From assembly GCA_965368115.1 (NCBI GenBank), contig CBDULQ010000027.1:1-22275 (forward strand): a stretch of DNA of 22,275 bases, in the 5' to 3' direction. This document shows, piece by piece, positions 7,881-15,372 of this stretch; positions within the stretch are counted from its first letter, which is position 1, and every line of letters starts with the position of its first letter. Origin of the DNA: CBDULQ01 sp965368115. GTDB lineage: Bacteria; Pseudomonadota; Gammaproteobacteria; SZUA-229. The translations under genes and the position numbers were made by a program. The notes beneath the pieces were generated by a model. That model searched no databases. It had not been told where the DNA came from and saw nothing but the letters and a program-made list of their open reading frames with translations.

Positions 7881-9968
7881 TCAAGCCGCTTCGACGGCTT
7901 TCATGCTCAGGCGAATACGGCCCTGGCGATCGATCTCCAGCACCTTGACCTTGACAACATCACCTTCGGACAGTTTGTCACTGACACTCTCGACACGCTC
8001 ATCACTGATCTGTGAGATATGTACCAGACCTTCCTTGTTAGGCAGGATGCGTACGAATGCACCAAAGTCCATGATTTTGATGACGGTTCCGTCGTAGATC
8101 TTACCCACTTCAGCTTCTGCAGTAATCTGCTCAATTCGAGTCTTGGCTGCTTCAGCCGCATCGAAATCATTGGAAGCAATATTGATGTTGCCGTCGTCGT
8201 CGATGTCAATCGACACACCGGTTTCTTCAGTGATGGATTTGATAACGGCGCCACCCTTACCGATAACGTCGCGGATCTTCTCCGGGTTGATCTTCATCTT
8301 CAGGTAACGCGGCGCGTAATGAGACATTTCAGTGCTCGGCTCGGAAATAACCTTGTTCATCTCACCCAGGATGAACATACGACCGGCCTTGGCCTGCTCC
8401 AGTGCGATTTCCATGATCTCCTTGGTAATGCCGGTGATCTTGATGTCCATTTGCAGCGCGTTGACACCCTTGGCGGTACCGGCCACTTTAAAGTCCATGT
8501 CGCCCAGGTGATCTTCGTCACCCAGGATGTCACTCAGCACGGCGAACTTTTCACCGTCCTTGACCAGACCCATGGCTATACCGGCTACCGGTGCCTTGAT
8601 GGGCACGCCCGCGTCCATCAGCGCCAGTGAAGTACCGCACACGGAAGCCATGGAAGAAGAGCCGTTGGATTCAGTAATCTCAGAAACAACGCGAATTGAA
8701 TAGGGGAATTCGGTGATCTTCGGCATCACGGCGAGTACACCGCGCTTGGCCAGACGACCATGACCGATTTCACGACGACCCGGCGTGCCGACACGACCTG
8801 CTTCACCGACGCTGAACGGCGGGAAGTTGTAATGCAGCATGAAGTTGTCGGTCATTTCACCTTCCAGCGCATCGATTTTCTGTGCGTCGCGGGCAGTACC
8901 CAGAGTGGCCACAACCAGTGCCTGAGTTTCACCACGCGTGAACAGCGCGGAACCGTGGGTGCGCGGCAATACACTATTGCGAACAGTAATCGGACGCACG
9001 TCATCCAGGTTACGACCGTCGATGCGCTTCTCGCCAGCCAGGATACGTCCACGAACAATATTTTTTTCCAGCTTGTAGAATGCGTTACAGATTTCGTCGG
9101 CGGAGTAACCATCTGCACCGTCCTGGGCGGCCAGTTTTTCAATGGCTGCATCGCGAACCTTGTCGACTGCGCCGTAACGTTCCATTTTCTCAGCAATCTG
9201 GTAAGCCGCGGTCAGGTCGGCAGACACTGCATTACTGACTGCATTCAGCAGATCTTCATTGGTTTCCGGTTCAACCCACTCAATGGCCGGTGCGTTGACT
9301 TCGGCTTTCAGCTCGTTGATGGCTTTAATGGCCACCTGGAACTGTTCATGCCCGTAAACAACTGCGCCCAGCATCACATCTTCCGGCAACTCATTGGCTT
9401 CGGATTCAACCATCAGCACTGCGTCGTCTGTACCGGCAACCACCAGGTTCAGGTCAGATTCTTTCAGTTGTGAGAAGGTGGGATTCAACAGGTAGCTACC
9501 GTCTTTGTAACCCACGCGAGCGGCACCGATGGGGCCCATGAACGGGGCACCGGAAATTGCCAGCGACGCAGAAGCGCCCAGCATGGCCGGAATATCGGGA
9601 TCAACATCGTTATTCAGGGAGATGACGGTCGCGATGACCTGGACTTCGTTAGTAAAACCTTTGGGGAACAGAGGGCGGATGGGACGATCGATGAGGCGGC
9701 TGGTCAGTGTTTCTTTTTCTGACGGTCGTCCCTCGCGCTTGAAGAAGCCCCCGGGAATCTTACCGGCCGCGTAAGTTCTTTCCTGGTAGTTAACCGTCAG
9801 CGGGAAGAAGTCTTTGGGCTCCCCGCCTTTGACGACCACCGCAGTAACCAGTACTACGGTATCGGACATGTTAACAAGTACTGCACCCGATGCCTGGCGT
9901 GCGATTTCCCCTGTTTCGATGGTGACATTGTGGTCACCAAATTGGAAAGATTTCTTAATTGCGGTCAC
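7881..9968 (-). CDS. pnp: Polynucleotide phosphorylase
   Basis: 695 residues; the family is usually about 700. It is the 3'-5' phosphorolytic exoribonuclease of mRNA and sRNA decay, a trimer that binds the RNase E degradosome in gammaproteobacteria. The two RNase PH domains span about residues 1-545. The second carries ILGDEDHLGDMDFKVAG with the conserved catalytic aspartates. The KH domain follows (VIGKGGAVIKSITEETG, GxxG loop) and then S1 (EVGKIYDGTVIKIMDFGAFV). The start is GTG at 9968, preceded by AGGGA at seven bases. The gene begins only 29 bases after rpsO. There is therefore no room for the long RNase III-cleaved leader that mediates pnp autoregulation in E. coli, so any autocontrol would have to act differently here. 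It ends shortly after S1. Confidence 0.97.
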   Translation of the reverse strand: MTAIKKSFQFGDHNVTIETGEIARQASGAVLVNMSDTVVLVTAVVVKGGEPKDFFPLTVNYQERTYAAGKIPGGFFKREGRPSEKETLTSRLIDRPIRPLFPKGFTNEVQVIATVISLNNDVDPDIPAMLGASASLAISGAPFMGPIGAARVGYKDGSYLLNPTFSQLKESDLNLVVAGTDDAVLMVESEANELPEDVMLGAVVYGHEQFQVAIKAINELKAEVNAPAIEWVEPETNEDLLNAVSNAVSADLTAAYQIAEKMERYGAVDKVRDAAIEKLAAQDGADGYSADEICNAFYKLEKNIVRGRILAGEKRIDGRNLDDVRPITVRNSVLPRTHGSALFTRGETQALVVATLGTARDAQKIDALEGEMTDNFMLHYNFPPFSVGEAGRVGTPGRREIGHGRLAKRGVLAVMPKITEFPYSIRVVSEITESNGSSSMASVCGTSLALMDAGVPIKAPVAGIAMGLVKDGEKFAVLSDILGDEDHLGDMDFKVAGTAKGVNALQMDIKITGITKEIMEIALEQAKAGRMFILGEMNKVISEPSTEMSHYAPRYLKMKINPEKIRDVIGKGGAVIKSITEETGVSIDIDDDGNINIASNDFDAAEAAKTRIEQITAEAEVGKIYDGTVIKIMDFGAFVRILPNKEGLVHISQISDERVESVSDKLSEGDVVKVKVLEIDRQGRIRLSMKAVEAA

Positions 9969-9997
9969 AGTTGATCCCTATTTTGTAGGTTTATTTA

Positions 9998-10267
9998 TTA
10001 ACGACGCAGGCCAAGGCTGCTGATCAGATCTTTATAGCGTTCTGTGTCTTTTGACTTCAGGTAGTCTAACAACTTACGACGCTGGTTGACCATACGCAGC
10101 AGACCGCGACGAGAATGGTGGTCGTGCTTGTGATCCTTGAAGTGTTCGGTTAACTGGGCAATACGTGCGGACAGCAGAGCAACCTGGACTTCCGGAGAAC
10201 CGGTGTCGCCTTCTGCACGCGCAAATTTGCTAACAATTTCAGCTTTATCGGTGGCTACTAATGCCAT
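9998..10267 (-). CDS. rpsO: 30S ribosomal protein S15
   Basis: 89 residues, full family length. It is a primary binder of the 16S rRNA central domain during 30S assembly. Typical S15 sequence is present throughout, for example EGDTGSPEVQVALLSARI and HKHDHHSRRGLLRMVNQRRK. An AGGAGT Shine-Dalgarno lies six bases before the ATG. The gene has its own promoter (10310-10338) and is closely followed by pnp, the classic rpsO-pnp pair. I did not find a clear pseudoknot for S15 autorepression in the short leader, though one is known in E. coli. Confidence 0.98.
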   Translation of the reverse strand: MALVATDKAEIVSKFARAEGDTGSPEVQVALLSARIAQLTEHFKDHKHDHHSRRGLLRMVNQRRKLLDYLKSKDTERYKDLISSLGLRR

Positions 10268-10309
10268 TGATGTACTCCTGACTCATTTGCCTCGGAAAAA
10301 AGAGCGGGG

Positions 10310-10338
10310 ATTTTATCATGATTTATTACAGCTTCCAA
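10310..10338 (-). promoter_or_regulatory. rpsO promoter
   Basis: On the minus strand TTGGAA (10338-10333), a 17-bp spacer and TAAAAT (10315-10310) are followed by a GC-rich discriminator (CCCCGC), as is common for ribosomal protein promoters. The predicted leader to the rpsO ATG is about 35 nt. Confidence 0.65.
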
Positions 10339-10531
10339 AGCCCCGTATGACGATTTTTTATACATTTTTCGGGGCTTTAAGGCCCTGGAGTGAGGGCTAT
10401 TTTTCAACAAATTCCGGGCCAGGCACAATAAAAATTTTTTACCATTGCCCAAACCTCGATACAGCCCCTGAATCGTTACAGAGAAATCAAATAATTCTCT
10501 TCTAAATCAATTAGATAAAAATCGGCCGCAT

Positions 10532-10561
10532 AAAAAAAGGCCGCCTGCGATGCAGACGGCC
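10532..10561 (-). terminator. Intrinsic terminator after the small ABM-like gene
   Basis: The minus-strand hairpin GGCCGTCTGC/GCAGGCGGCC (10561-10539) is followed directly by seven T residues (10538-10532). It lies 25 bases after the stop codon and insulates rpsO from upstream transcription. Confidence 0.9.
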
Positions 10562-10586
10562 CGGTTCGGGTCACAGAAGATACCGA

Positions 10587-11039
10587 TCAGGCTGCGGCGT
10601 ATTGCGCCTTGGCCTCTTTGGCGGCTTTCGCTTCGTCCGGCGAGTAAGCCTTACCGGCCCACTGCATTTCATAAGCGATTTCCTCGTTACCGTTTTCACA
10701 CAACTCCAGTACCTGCTCGAACAACGGCTGGAAGGTCTCGGATTTGTGCGATTCCTCGTGATCCTCAAAGGTATTCCAGAAGGTCACGATCAGCGCTTCC
10801 TTACCTTTCAGCGGACTCTCCACGGCCTGACCGACAGTGGAACCCTCGTTGGACACCATGCCGCTGTTCAGGCACACGAATCCACCGACGAAACCGGTTT
10901 CGGAGTGATAGGTTTTGACGTTCTCACAGAGCACAGCCACACGCTCCTGCAGATCGTCCACGGAATACTCGTCTTTCAGAATGACCCGATTGACAGTGAC
11001 CACACCGTCATGGGGAAAACCAGCGATTAAACCAGACAT
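10587..11039 (-). CDS. Small protein resembling a dimeric alpha-beta barrel (ABM-like), function unknown
   Basis: 150 residues from the ATG at 11039, which sits five bases after a perfect AGGAGG; a GTG at 11045 overlaps that Shine-Dalgarno and is unlikely. There is no signal peptide and no membrane segment. The segment EALIVTFWNTFEDHEESHKS followed by FQPLFEQVLELCENG has the strand-turn-helix rhythm of antibiotic biosynthesis monooxygenase/Dabb ferredoxin-like barrels. The N-terminal half (VTVNRVILKDEYSVDDLQER) could be a second, related half. It has three cysteines (in VLCEN, FVCLN and ELCEN). It interrupts the usual truB-rpsO neighbourhood, has its own promoter overlapped by an IscR-like site, and has its own terminator, so it is a self-contained unit. 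Product function is not recognised. A redox or heme/iron-linked role is inference from the regulatory site only. Confidence 0.85.
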   Translation of the reverse strand: MSGLIAGFPHDGVVTVNRVILKDEYSVDDLQERVAVLCENVKTYHSETGFVGGFVCLNSGMVSNEGSTVGQAVESPLKGKEALIVTFWNTFEDHEESHKSETFQPLFEQVLELCENGNEEIAYEMQWAGKAYSPDEAKAAKEAKAQYAAA

Positions 11040-11083
11040 ATGCACCTCCTGGGGGAAAGAATGTTAGTTAATCGTGAATTACT

Positions 11084-11115
11084 AATATAATTACCTGAGC
11101 AAATTAGTCAAGTTT
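11084..11115 (-). promoter_or_regulatory. Promoter overlapped by an IscR type 1-like operator
   Basis: The minus strand 11115-11091 matches the published type 1 IscR motif ATASYYGACT-RWWWY-AGTCRRSTAT at 21 of 25 positions by my count. Its left arm is AAACTTGACT, the centre AATTT and the right arm GCTCAGGTAA. The TTGACT inside the left arm (11111-11106) is also a good -35, with TATATT at 11089-11084 after a 16-bp spacer. A repressor bound here would cover the promoter, as IscR does at its own gene. The match is by eye and no iscR gene lies in the window. Confidence 0.55.
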
Positions 11116-11183
11116 ATATATCAATTAATTCTAATATATGGATGAATGGTAGAAATTCAACGATATTTCAATGAGTTACTATC

Positions 11184-11206
11184 CCCTTCGGGATAACCCC
11201 AAAGGG
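11184..11206. other. Intergenic stem-loop
   Basis: CCCTTCGGG and CCCAAAGGG pair over nine positions, including one G-T wobble, around a five-base loop. There is no adjacent T-tract on either strand, so it is not a canonical terminator. It lies between the truB 3' end and the AT-rich promoter of the next gene. Confidence 0.5.
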
Positions 11207-11290
11207 CTAGACAGGGATTCTGAGATTGAAATGCCAAGTCGACAGGTCGATCCGGCCTATGAAAACAGGCCGGCAGGTAAAGGCGCCCGC

Positions 11291-11315
11291 TTCCCAGGAC
11301 AACGGCCCCTGGGAA
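11291..11315 (-). other. Stem-loop directly after the truB stop codon
   Basis: TTCCCAGG/CCTGGGAA gives an eight-base-pair stem starting two bases after the TAG. No T-tract follows, so it may protect or process the transcript 3' end rather than terminate it. A second hairpin, CCGGCCT/AGGCCGG (11252-11273), follows about 20 bases on. Confidence 0.5.
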
Positions 11316-11316
11316 A

Positions 11317-12234
11317 CTAGCTGTCGCCGTATACCATCATGCGTTTGGGCGCGACCAGCCCATTGTCCTGAATCAGACCGACCCCGAGAAACTGCTGTTC
11401 ATGGTACAGGCGCACCAGACCCGATGTCGGTGCACGAGCGACCTGTACCGGCTGCCCCAGTTTCAGGTAATAGGCGCTATCCCCATCCAGACGCACTTCC
11501 GGCCAGTCCTGAATGGCACTGTCCACCGGCAGCAGGCACTGATCCAGCTCCGCAAAGCCCTGCTCCGCTGCCTGCTCCAGTCGAGCCAGATCGATCATGC
11601 CCGCATCGAACGGACCGACCCGGGTACGCCGCAGGCTGGACACATAAGCACAACTGTTCAGCGCCTTCCCCAGGTCTTCCGCGAGGGTGCGTACATAGGT
11701 CCCTTTCGAACAATGCACCCGCAATTGAATTTCATCACCACTGAAATCCACCAGCGCCAGTTCATAAATGGTCACCGGACGCGGTTTGCGCTCCACTTCC
11801 TCACCCCTGCGCGCCAGCTCGTAAAGACGTTGACCGTCTTTTTTCAGCGCCGAATACATCGGCGGCACCTGTTCGATATCACCGATGAATGAGGGCAACA
11901 CGGTATCGATCAGCTCGCGGGTGACATGTTGATATTCGCAGCTTTCGATAACCTCGCCTTCAGCATCGGCGGTACTGGTACGCTGTCCCAGCTTGCAGGT
12001 GAATTCGTACGTTTTATCGGCATCCAGTAAAAAAGCCGAAATCTTGGTCGCTTCGCCGAGACATATCGGCAACATACCGGTGGCCAGTGGGTCCAGGCTG
12101 CCGGTGTGACCCGCTTTCTGAGCATTGAACAGACGTTTGACCTTCTGCAACGCATGATTGGACGACATGTCCAGCGGCTTATCCAGCAACACCACGCCGT
12201 GCACCGGGCGACCTTTGTTTTTTCGCTTTGCCAT
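11317..12234 (-). CDS. truB: tRNA pseudouridine(55) synthase
   Basis: 305 residues. It makes pseudouridine 55 in the T-loop of tRNAs and also acts as a tRNA chaperone. The catalytic motif GHTGSLDPLATGMLP carries Asp48, the same position as in E. coli TruB. YEFTCKLGQRTSTADAEGEV and HCSKGTYVRTLAEDLG are family-typical, and the C-terminal part (VQVARAPTSGLVRLYHEQQF) fits the PUA-like domain. It follows rbfA after a 60-bp gap. The Shine-Dalgarno is weak (GAG about 13 bases before the ATG), so it may rely on coupling. Confidence 0.97.
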   Translation of the reverse strand: MAKRKNKGRPVHGVVLLDKPLDMSSNHALQKVKRLFNAQKAGHTGSLDPLATGMLPICLGEATKISAFLLDADKTYEFTCKLGQRTSTADAEGEVIESCEYQHVTRELIDTVLPSFIGDIEQVPPMYSALKKDGQRLYELARRGEEVERKPRPVTIYELALVDFSGDEIQLRVHCSKGTYVRTLAEDLGKALNSCAYVSSLRRTRVGPFDAGMIDLARLEQAAEQGFAELDQCLLPVDSAIQDWPEVRLDGDSAYYLKLGQPVQVARAPTSGLVRLYHEQQFLGVGLIQDNGLVAPKRMMVYGDS

Positions 12235-12294
12235 GACAACAATTACTCGGAATTCGGGAAACCAGACTTAAACACAGGAGATGCAGGCGAACGC

Positions 12295-12690
12295 CTATTT
12301 TTCGTTTTCGTCGTCGGACTCATCGTCCTCGTGAGCATCCGCATCGGAAGCACGTGCTTTGGCAATCAGCGCTTCCATCGACGTACCGCGTTCAATGCTG
12401 TCGTCATGTATAAACTTCAACTGCGGTACGATACGCGCACGAATACGTTGCGATAACTGGCGACGCAGAAAACCGGCCGCCCTGTTTAAGGCCTCATCGG
12501 TACCTTCGCGATCTTCATCATTCATCACGGTAAAATAAACCACCGCATGACTCAGGTCGCGGGACAATTTTACCGCCGGGAAGGATACCCAGTTAACCCG
12601 CGGATCCTTGATTTCGTCACGCACCAGTTCGGCCAGTTCGCGACGGATCTGTTCGGCCATACGTTGAGAACGGGAAAATTCTTTTGGCAT
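12295..12690 (-). CDS. rbfA: 30S ribosome-binding factor A
   Basis: 131 residues, the usual length. It is a KH-fold factor that binds the 30S subunit late in 16S maturation and in cold adaptation. The N-terminus (SRSQRMAEQIRRELAELVRD) and KDPRVNWVSFPAVKLSRDL are diagnostic. The C-terminus is a highly acidic tail (DADAHEDDESDDENEK), longer and more acidic than the core needs and probably disordered. It lies 90 bp after infB. The gap holds a hairpin GCCCGGTG/CACCGGGC (12745-12769) without a T-tract and a 14-bp palindrome (12724-12737). Confidence 0.96.
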   Translation of the reverse strand: MPKEFSRSQRMAEQIRRELAELVRDEIKDPRVNWVSFPAVKLSRDLSHAVVYFTVMNDEDREGTDEALNRAAGFLRRQLSQRIRARIVPQLKFIHDDSIERGTSMEALIAKARASDADAHEDDESDDENEK

Positions 12691-12780
12691 ATCTCGTATC
12701 GACAGGGATCACCGGCTGTTGCCGATGATCGATCATCAGGCGAAGCCCGGTGCCTTGAAGACACCGGGCGCTCGATTGTT

Positions 12781-15345
12781 TTACAGGGTGCGTTCGACCT
12801 GAACGCGCTCGAACACCTCGATCTGGTCACCCACTTTGACGTCGTTGTAGTTCTTCACCGCGATACCGCACTCGGTACCACTGCGAACTTCTTCGACGTC
12901 ATCCTTGAAGCGACGCAGGGATTCCAGCTCACCTTCGTAAATCACCACATTGTCGCGCAATACGCGGATCGGTTGACTGCGTTTGACCACGCCTTCGACC
13001 ACCAGGCTACCGGCCACCAGGCCGAACTTGGGCGATTTGAACACGTCTTTCACTTCCGCCATACCGATGATCTGTTCCTTGAACTCGGGCGCCAGCATAC
13101 CGGTCAGCGCCTGTTTTACCTCATCGATGAGATCGTAAATAACGCTGTAGTAGTGCATATCGACGCCACGTTCGGCAACCGCTTTACGTGCCGTTGCATC
13201 GGCACGCACGTTAAAGCCGAGCACGATGGCATTGGACGCCGCAGCCAGACTGATATCGGTTTCATTGATACCACCGACACCCGAACCGACCACATTGACT
13301 TCGACTTCATCGCTATCAGCCGCCAGTTTCAGCAGCGCTTCGCGAATTGCTTCCAGACTGCCCTGCACATCGGCTTTCAACAATACGTTGAGGGTTTTGA
13401 CCTCACCCTTACCCATATTGGCAAACATGGAATCCAGCTTCGCCTGCTGTTGTGCAGCAAGTCGTGAATCACGTTCTTTATGGGTACGCATAGCCGCCAG
13501 TTCACGTGCGGAACGTTCATCGGGCATCACCTGTGTCGCATCGCCGGCTGACGGTGTACCGGAAAGCCCCAGTACCAGTACCGGGATCGACGGCCCCGCT
13601 TCACTGACCTGATGACCGTTTTCGTCGAACATGGCACGCACCCGACCAAACTCCTGACCGGCAAGCAGAATATCGCCCTTATTGAGTTGACCTTCCTGCA
13701 CCAGTACCGTTGCAGTCACACCACGACCCTTGTCCAGTGAGGCTTCGATCACGATACCGCGCGCCGGACCTTTTGCCGGTGCGTTAAGTTCCATCACCTC
13801 GGCAGTCAGGCTGACGGCGTCGAGCAAATCATCGACACCCTGACCGGTTTTCGCCGATACATTGATGAAGATGTTGTCGCCACCCCAGTCTTCCGGAATA
13901 ACTTCGTGGCCACCCAGTTCGGTTTTCACGCGATCCGGGTCAGCATCTTCCTTGTCGATTTTATTCACGGCCACAATCAACGGCACACCGGCCGCCTTGG
14001 AATGCTGAATCGCTTCGATGGTCTGCGGCATCACACCGTCGTCCGCCGCCACCACCAGGATAACGATGTCGGTCGCCTGCGCACCCCGCGCACGCATCGC
14101 GGTAAACGCGGCGTGGCCCGGTGTATCCAGGAAGGTAATCACACCCTTGTCGGTTTCCACATGATAAGCACCGATATGCTGGGTAATGCCACCGGCTTCG
14201 CCGTGGGCAACCTTGGAGGCACGAATATAATCCAGTAACGATGTCTTACCATGGTCGACGTGACCCATGATGGTAACCACCGGCGGCCGCGGCTGGATAT
14301 CGGTCAGTTCTTCTTCAACCGAACTCAGCACGCTCTTCTCGTGATCATCCTCGCTCATTGATTTTGCGGTATGACCACATTCTTCGACCACCAGAATCGC
14401 GGTGTCCTGATCGATGATCTGATTGATGGTCGCCATAACGCCCATCTTCATCATGATCTTGATCACTTCCGCCGCTTTCATGTTCATCTTTTGCGCCAGA
14501 TCAGACACCTTGATACTTTCCGGCACCGGCACTTCGTGAACGATCGGCGCAACCGGCTTTTCAAAACCGTGTTTCACCGCAGGCTCATCTCCACCCTTGC
14601 GTGATTTCTTCTTGCGACCACCGCCACCGCGCGTGGTAATGTGCAGTTCTTCACGACCATAGCGGGTTTCGCCTTTATCCAGCTTACCGCGCTTGCCACG
14701 CCTTGGGGAATCGTCCTCTTCTTCGAACTTCTTGCCTTTCTTACCCTTGGCTTCAGTCGGCTTGGCCTTAGCTTTGTTTTCCGCGTCGGCAGGCGTTTCG
14801 GCAACAGCCTCTTTAGCACGCTCCTTGGCTTCGGCTTCGGCACGGGCTCGAGCCTCGGCTTCTTCTTTAGCACGGGCTTCAGCTTCCGCTTTTTCGCGCG
14901 CTTCCTGTTCCGCCTTGGCTTTCGCGGCTTCTTCCGCCTTGCGGCGTGCTTCTTCTTCCGCCGCCTTGCGCTCTATCTCGCGCTGCTCTTTCTCGGCCAT
15001 CAGACGATCCAGTTCTTCCTTCTCGTCCGATTCCGCGTCGCTGCGTTTCACATAGGTGCGTTTCTTACGCACTTCCACATTAACGGTTTTGCGGCTACTG
15101 CCGGCAACCTTCAACTCGCTGGTGCTCTTGCGCTTCAGGGTGATTTTCTGCTTAGCCTCGCCCTTGGCGGCCTCACCCTTACCATGACTGTTGCGTAAAA
15201 AATCCAGCAGTTTTAATTTGTCTTCGTCACTGATTAACGATTCGGCGTTTTCGGCCTCAAGCCCGGCCTCTTTCAACTGCTCCAGCAATCGATCAACCGG
15301 GGCACCGACCACATCAGCAAGCTGTTTGACTGTTACATTCGACAT
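12781..15345 (-). CDS. infB: Translation initiation factor IF-2
   Basis: 854 residues, close to E. coli IF2-alpha. It is the GTPase that brings fMet-tRNA to the 30S P site and promotes subunit joining. The N-terminal IF2 domain is at about 1-52. A long Ala/Glu/Lys/Arg-rich linker spans about 105-200, and a basic Gly-rich stretch (TTRGGGGRKKKSRKGG) surrounds residue 245. The G domain has G1 GHVDHGKT at 361-368, DTPGH at 407-411, NKID at 461-464 and SAKTG near 497. Beta-barrel and C-terminal domains end with IEVFERVQVERTL. GGAGGAG lies about nine bases before the ATG. It begins 27 bases after nusA in the conserved nusA-infB order. The initiator tRNA it binds is encoded in the same window. Confidence 0.98.
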   Translation of the reverse strand: MSNVTVKQLADVVGAPVDRLLEQLKEAGLEAENAESLISDEDKLKLLDFLRNSHGKGEAAKGEAKQKITLKRKSTSELKVAGSSRKTVNVEVRKKRTYVKRSDAESDEKEELDRLMAEKEQREIERKAAEEEARRKAEEAAKAKAEQEAREKAEAEARAKEEAEARARAEAEAKERAKEAVAETPADAENKAKAKPTEAKGKKGKKFEEEDDSPRRGKRGKLDKGETRYGREELHITTRGGGGRKKKSRKGGDEPAVKHGFEKPVAPIVHEVPVPESIKVSDLAQKMNMKAAEVIKIMMKMGVMATINQIIDQDTAILVVEECGHTAKSMSEDDHEKSVLSSVEEELTDIQPRPPVVTIMGHVDHGKTSLLDYIRASKVAHGEAGGITQHIGAYHVETDKGVITFLDTPGHAAFTAMRARGAQATDIVILVVAADDGVMPQTIEAIQHSKAAGVPLIVAVNKIDKEDADPDRVKTELGGHEVIPEDWGGDNIFINVSAKTGQGVDDLLDAVSLTAEVMELNAPAKGPARGIVIEASLDKGRGVTATVLVQEGQLNKGDILLAGQEFGRVRAMFDENGHQVSEAGPSIPVLVLGLSGTPSAGDATQVMPDERSARELAAMRTHKERDSRLAAQQQAKLDSMFANMGKGEVKTLNVLLKADVQGSLEAIREALLKLAADSDEVEVNVVGSGVGGINETDISLAAASNAIVLGFNVRADATARKAVAERGVDMHYYSVIYDLIDEVKQALTGMLAPEFKEQIIGMAEVKDVFKSPKFGLVAGSLVVEGVVKRSQPIRVLRDNVVIYEGELESLRRFKDDVEEVRSGTECGIAVKNYNDVKVGDQIEVFERVQVERTL

Positions 15346-15372
15346 GTCTTATGGCTCCTCCCCCAGTGCTAC

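Larger units (their letters stand above)
10268..10586. other. Intergenic region upstream of rpsO
   Basis: 319 bp holding the terminator of the upstream small gene (10532-10561), the rpsO promoter (10310-10338), and an inverted repeat AAAGCCCCG/CGGGGCTTT (10337-10345 and 10370-10378) with a 24-bp AT-rich loop just upstream of the -35. No gene is seen in the AT-rich remainder. Confidence 0.6.

Noticed and set aside
10337..10378. AAAGCCCCG/CGGGGCTTT inverted repeat as a terminator or operator
   Set aside because: The loop is 24 bases and no T-tract follows in either direction. It is noted only as part of the intergenic region because no function can be supported.
12547..13467. 306-codon plus-strand open frame opposite infB and rbfA
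   Set aside because: It spans two well-supported minus-strand genes and has no start signal. Antisense shadow.
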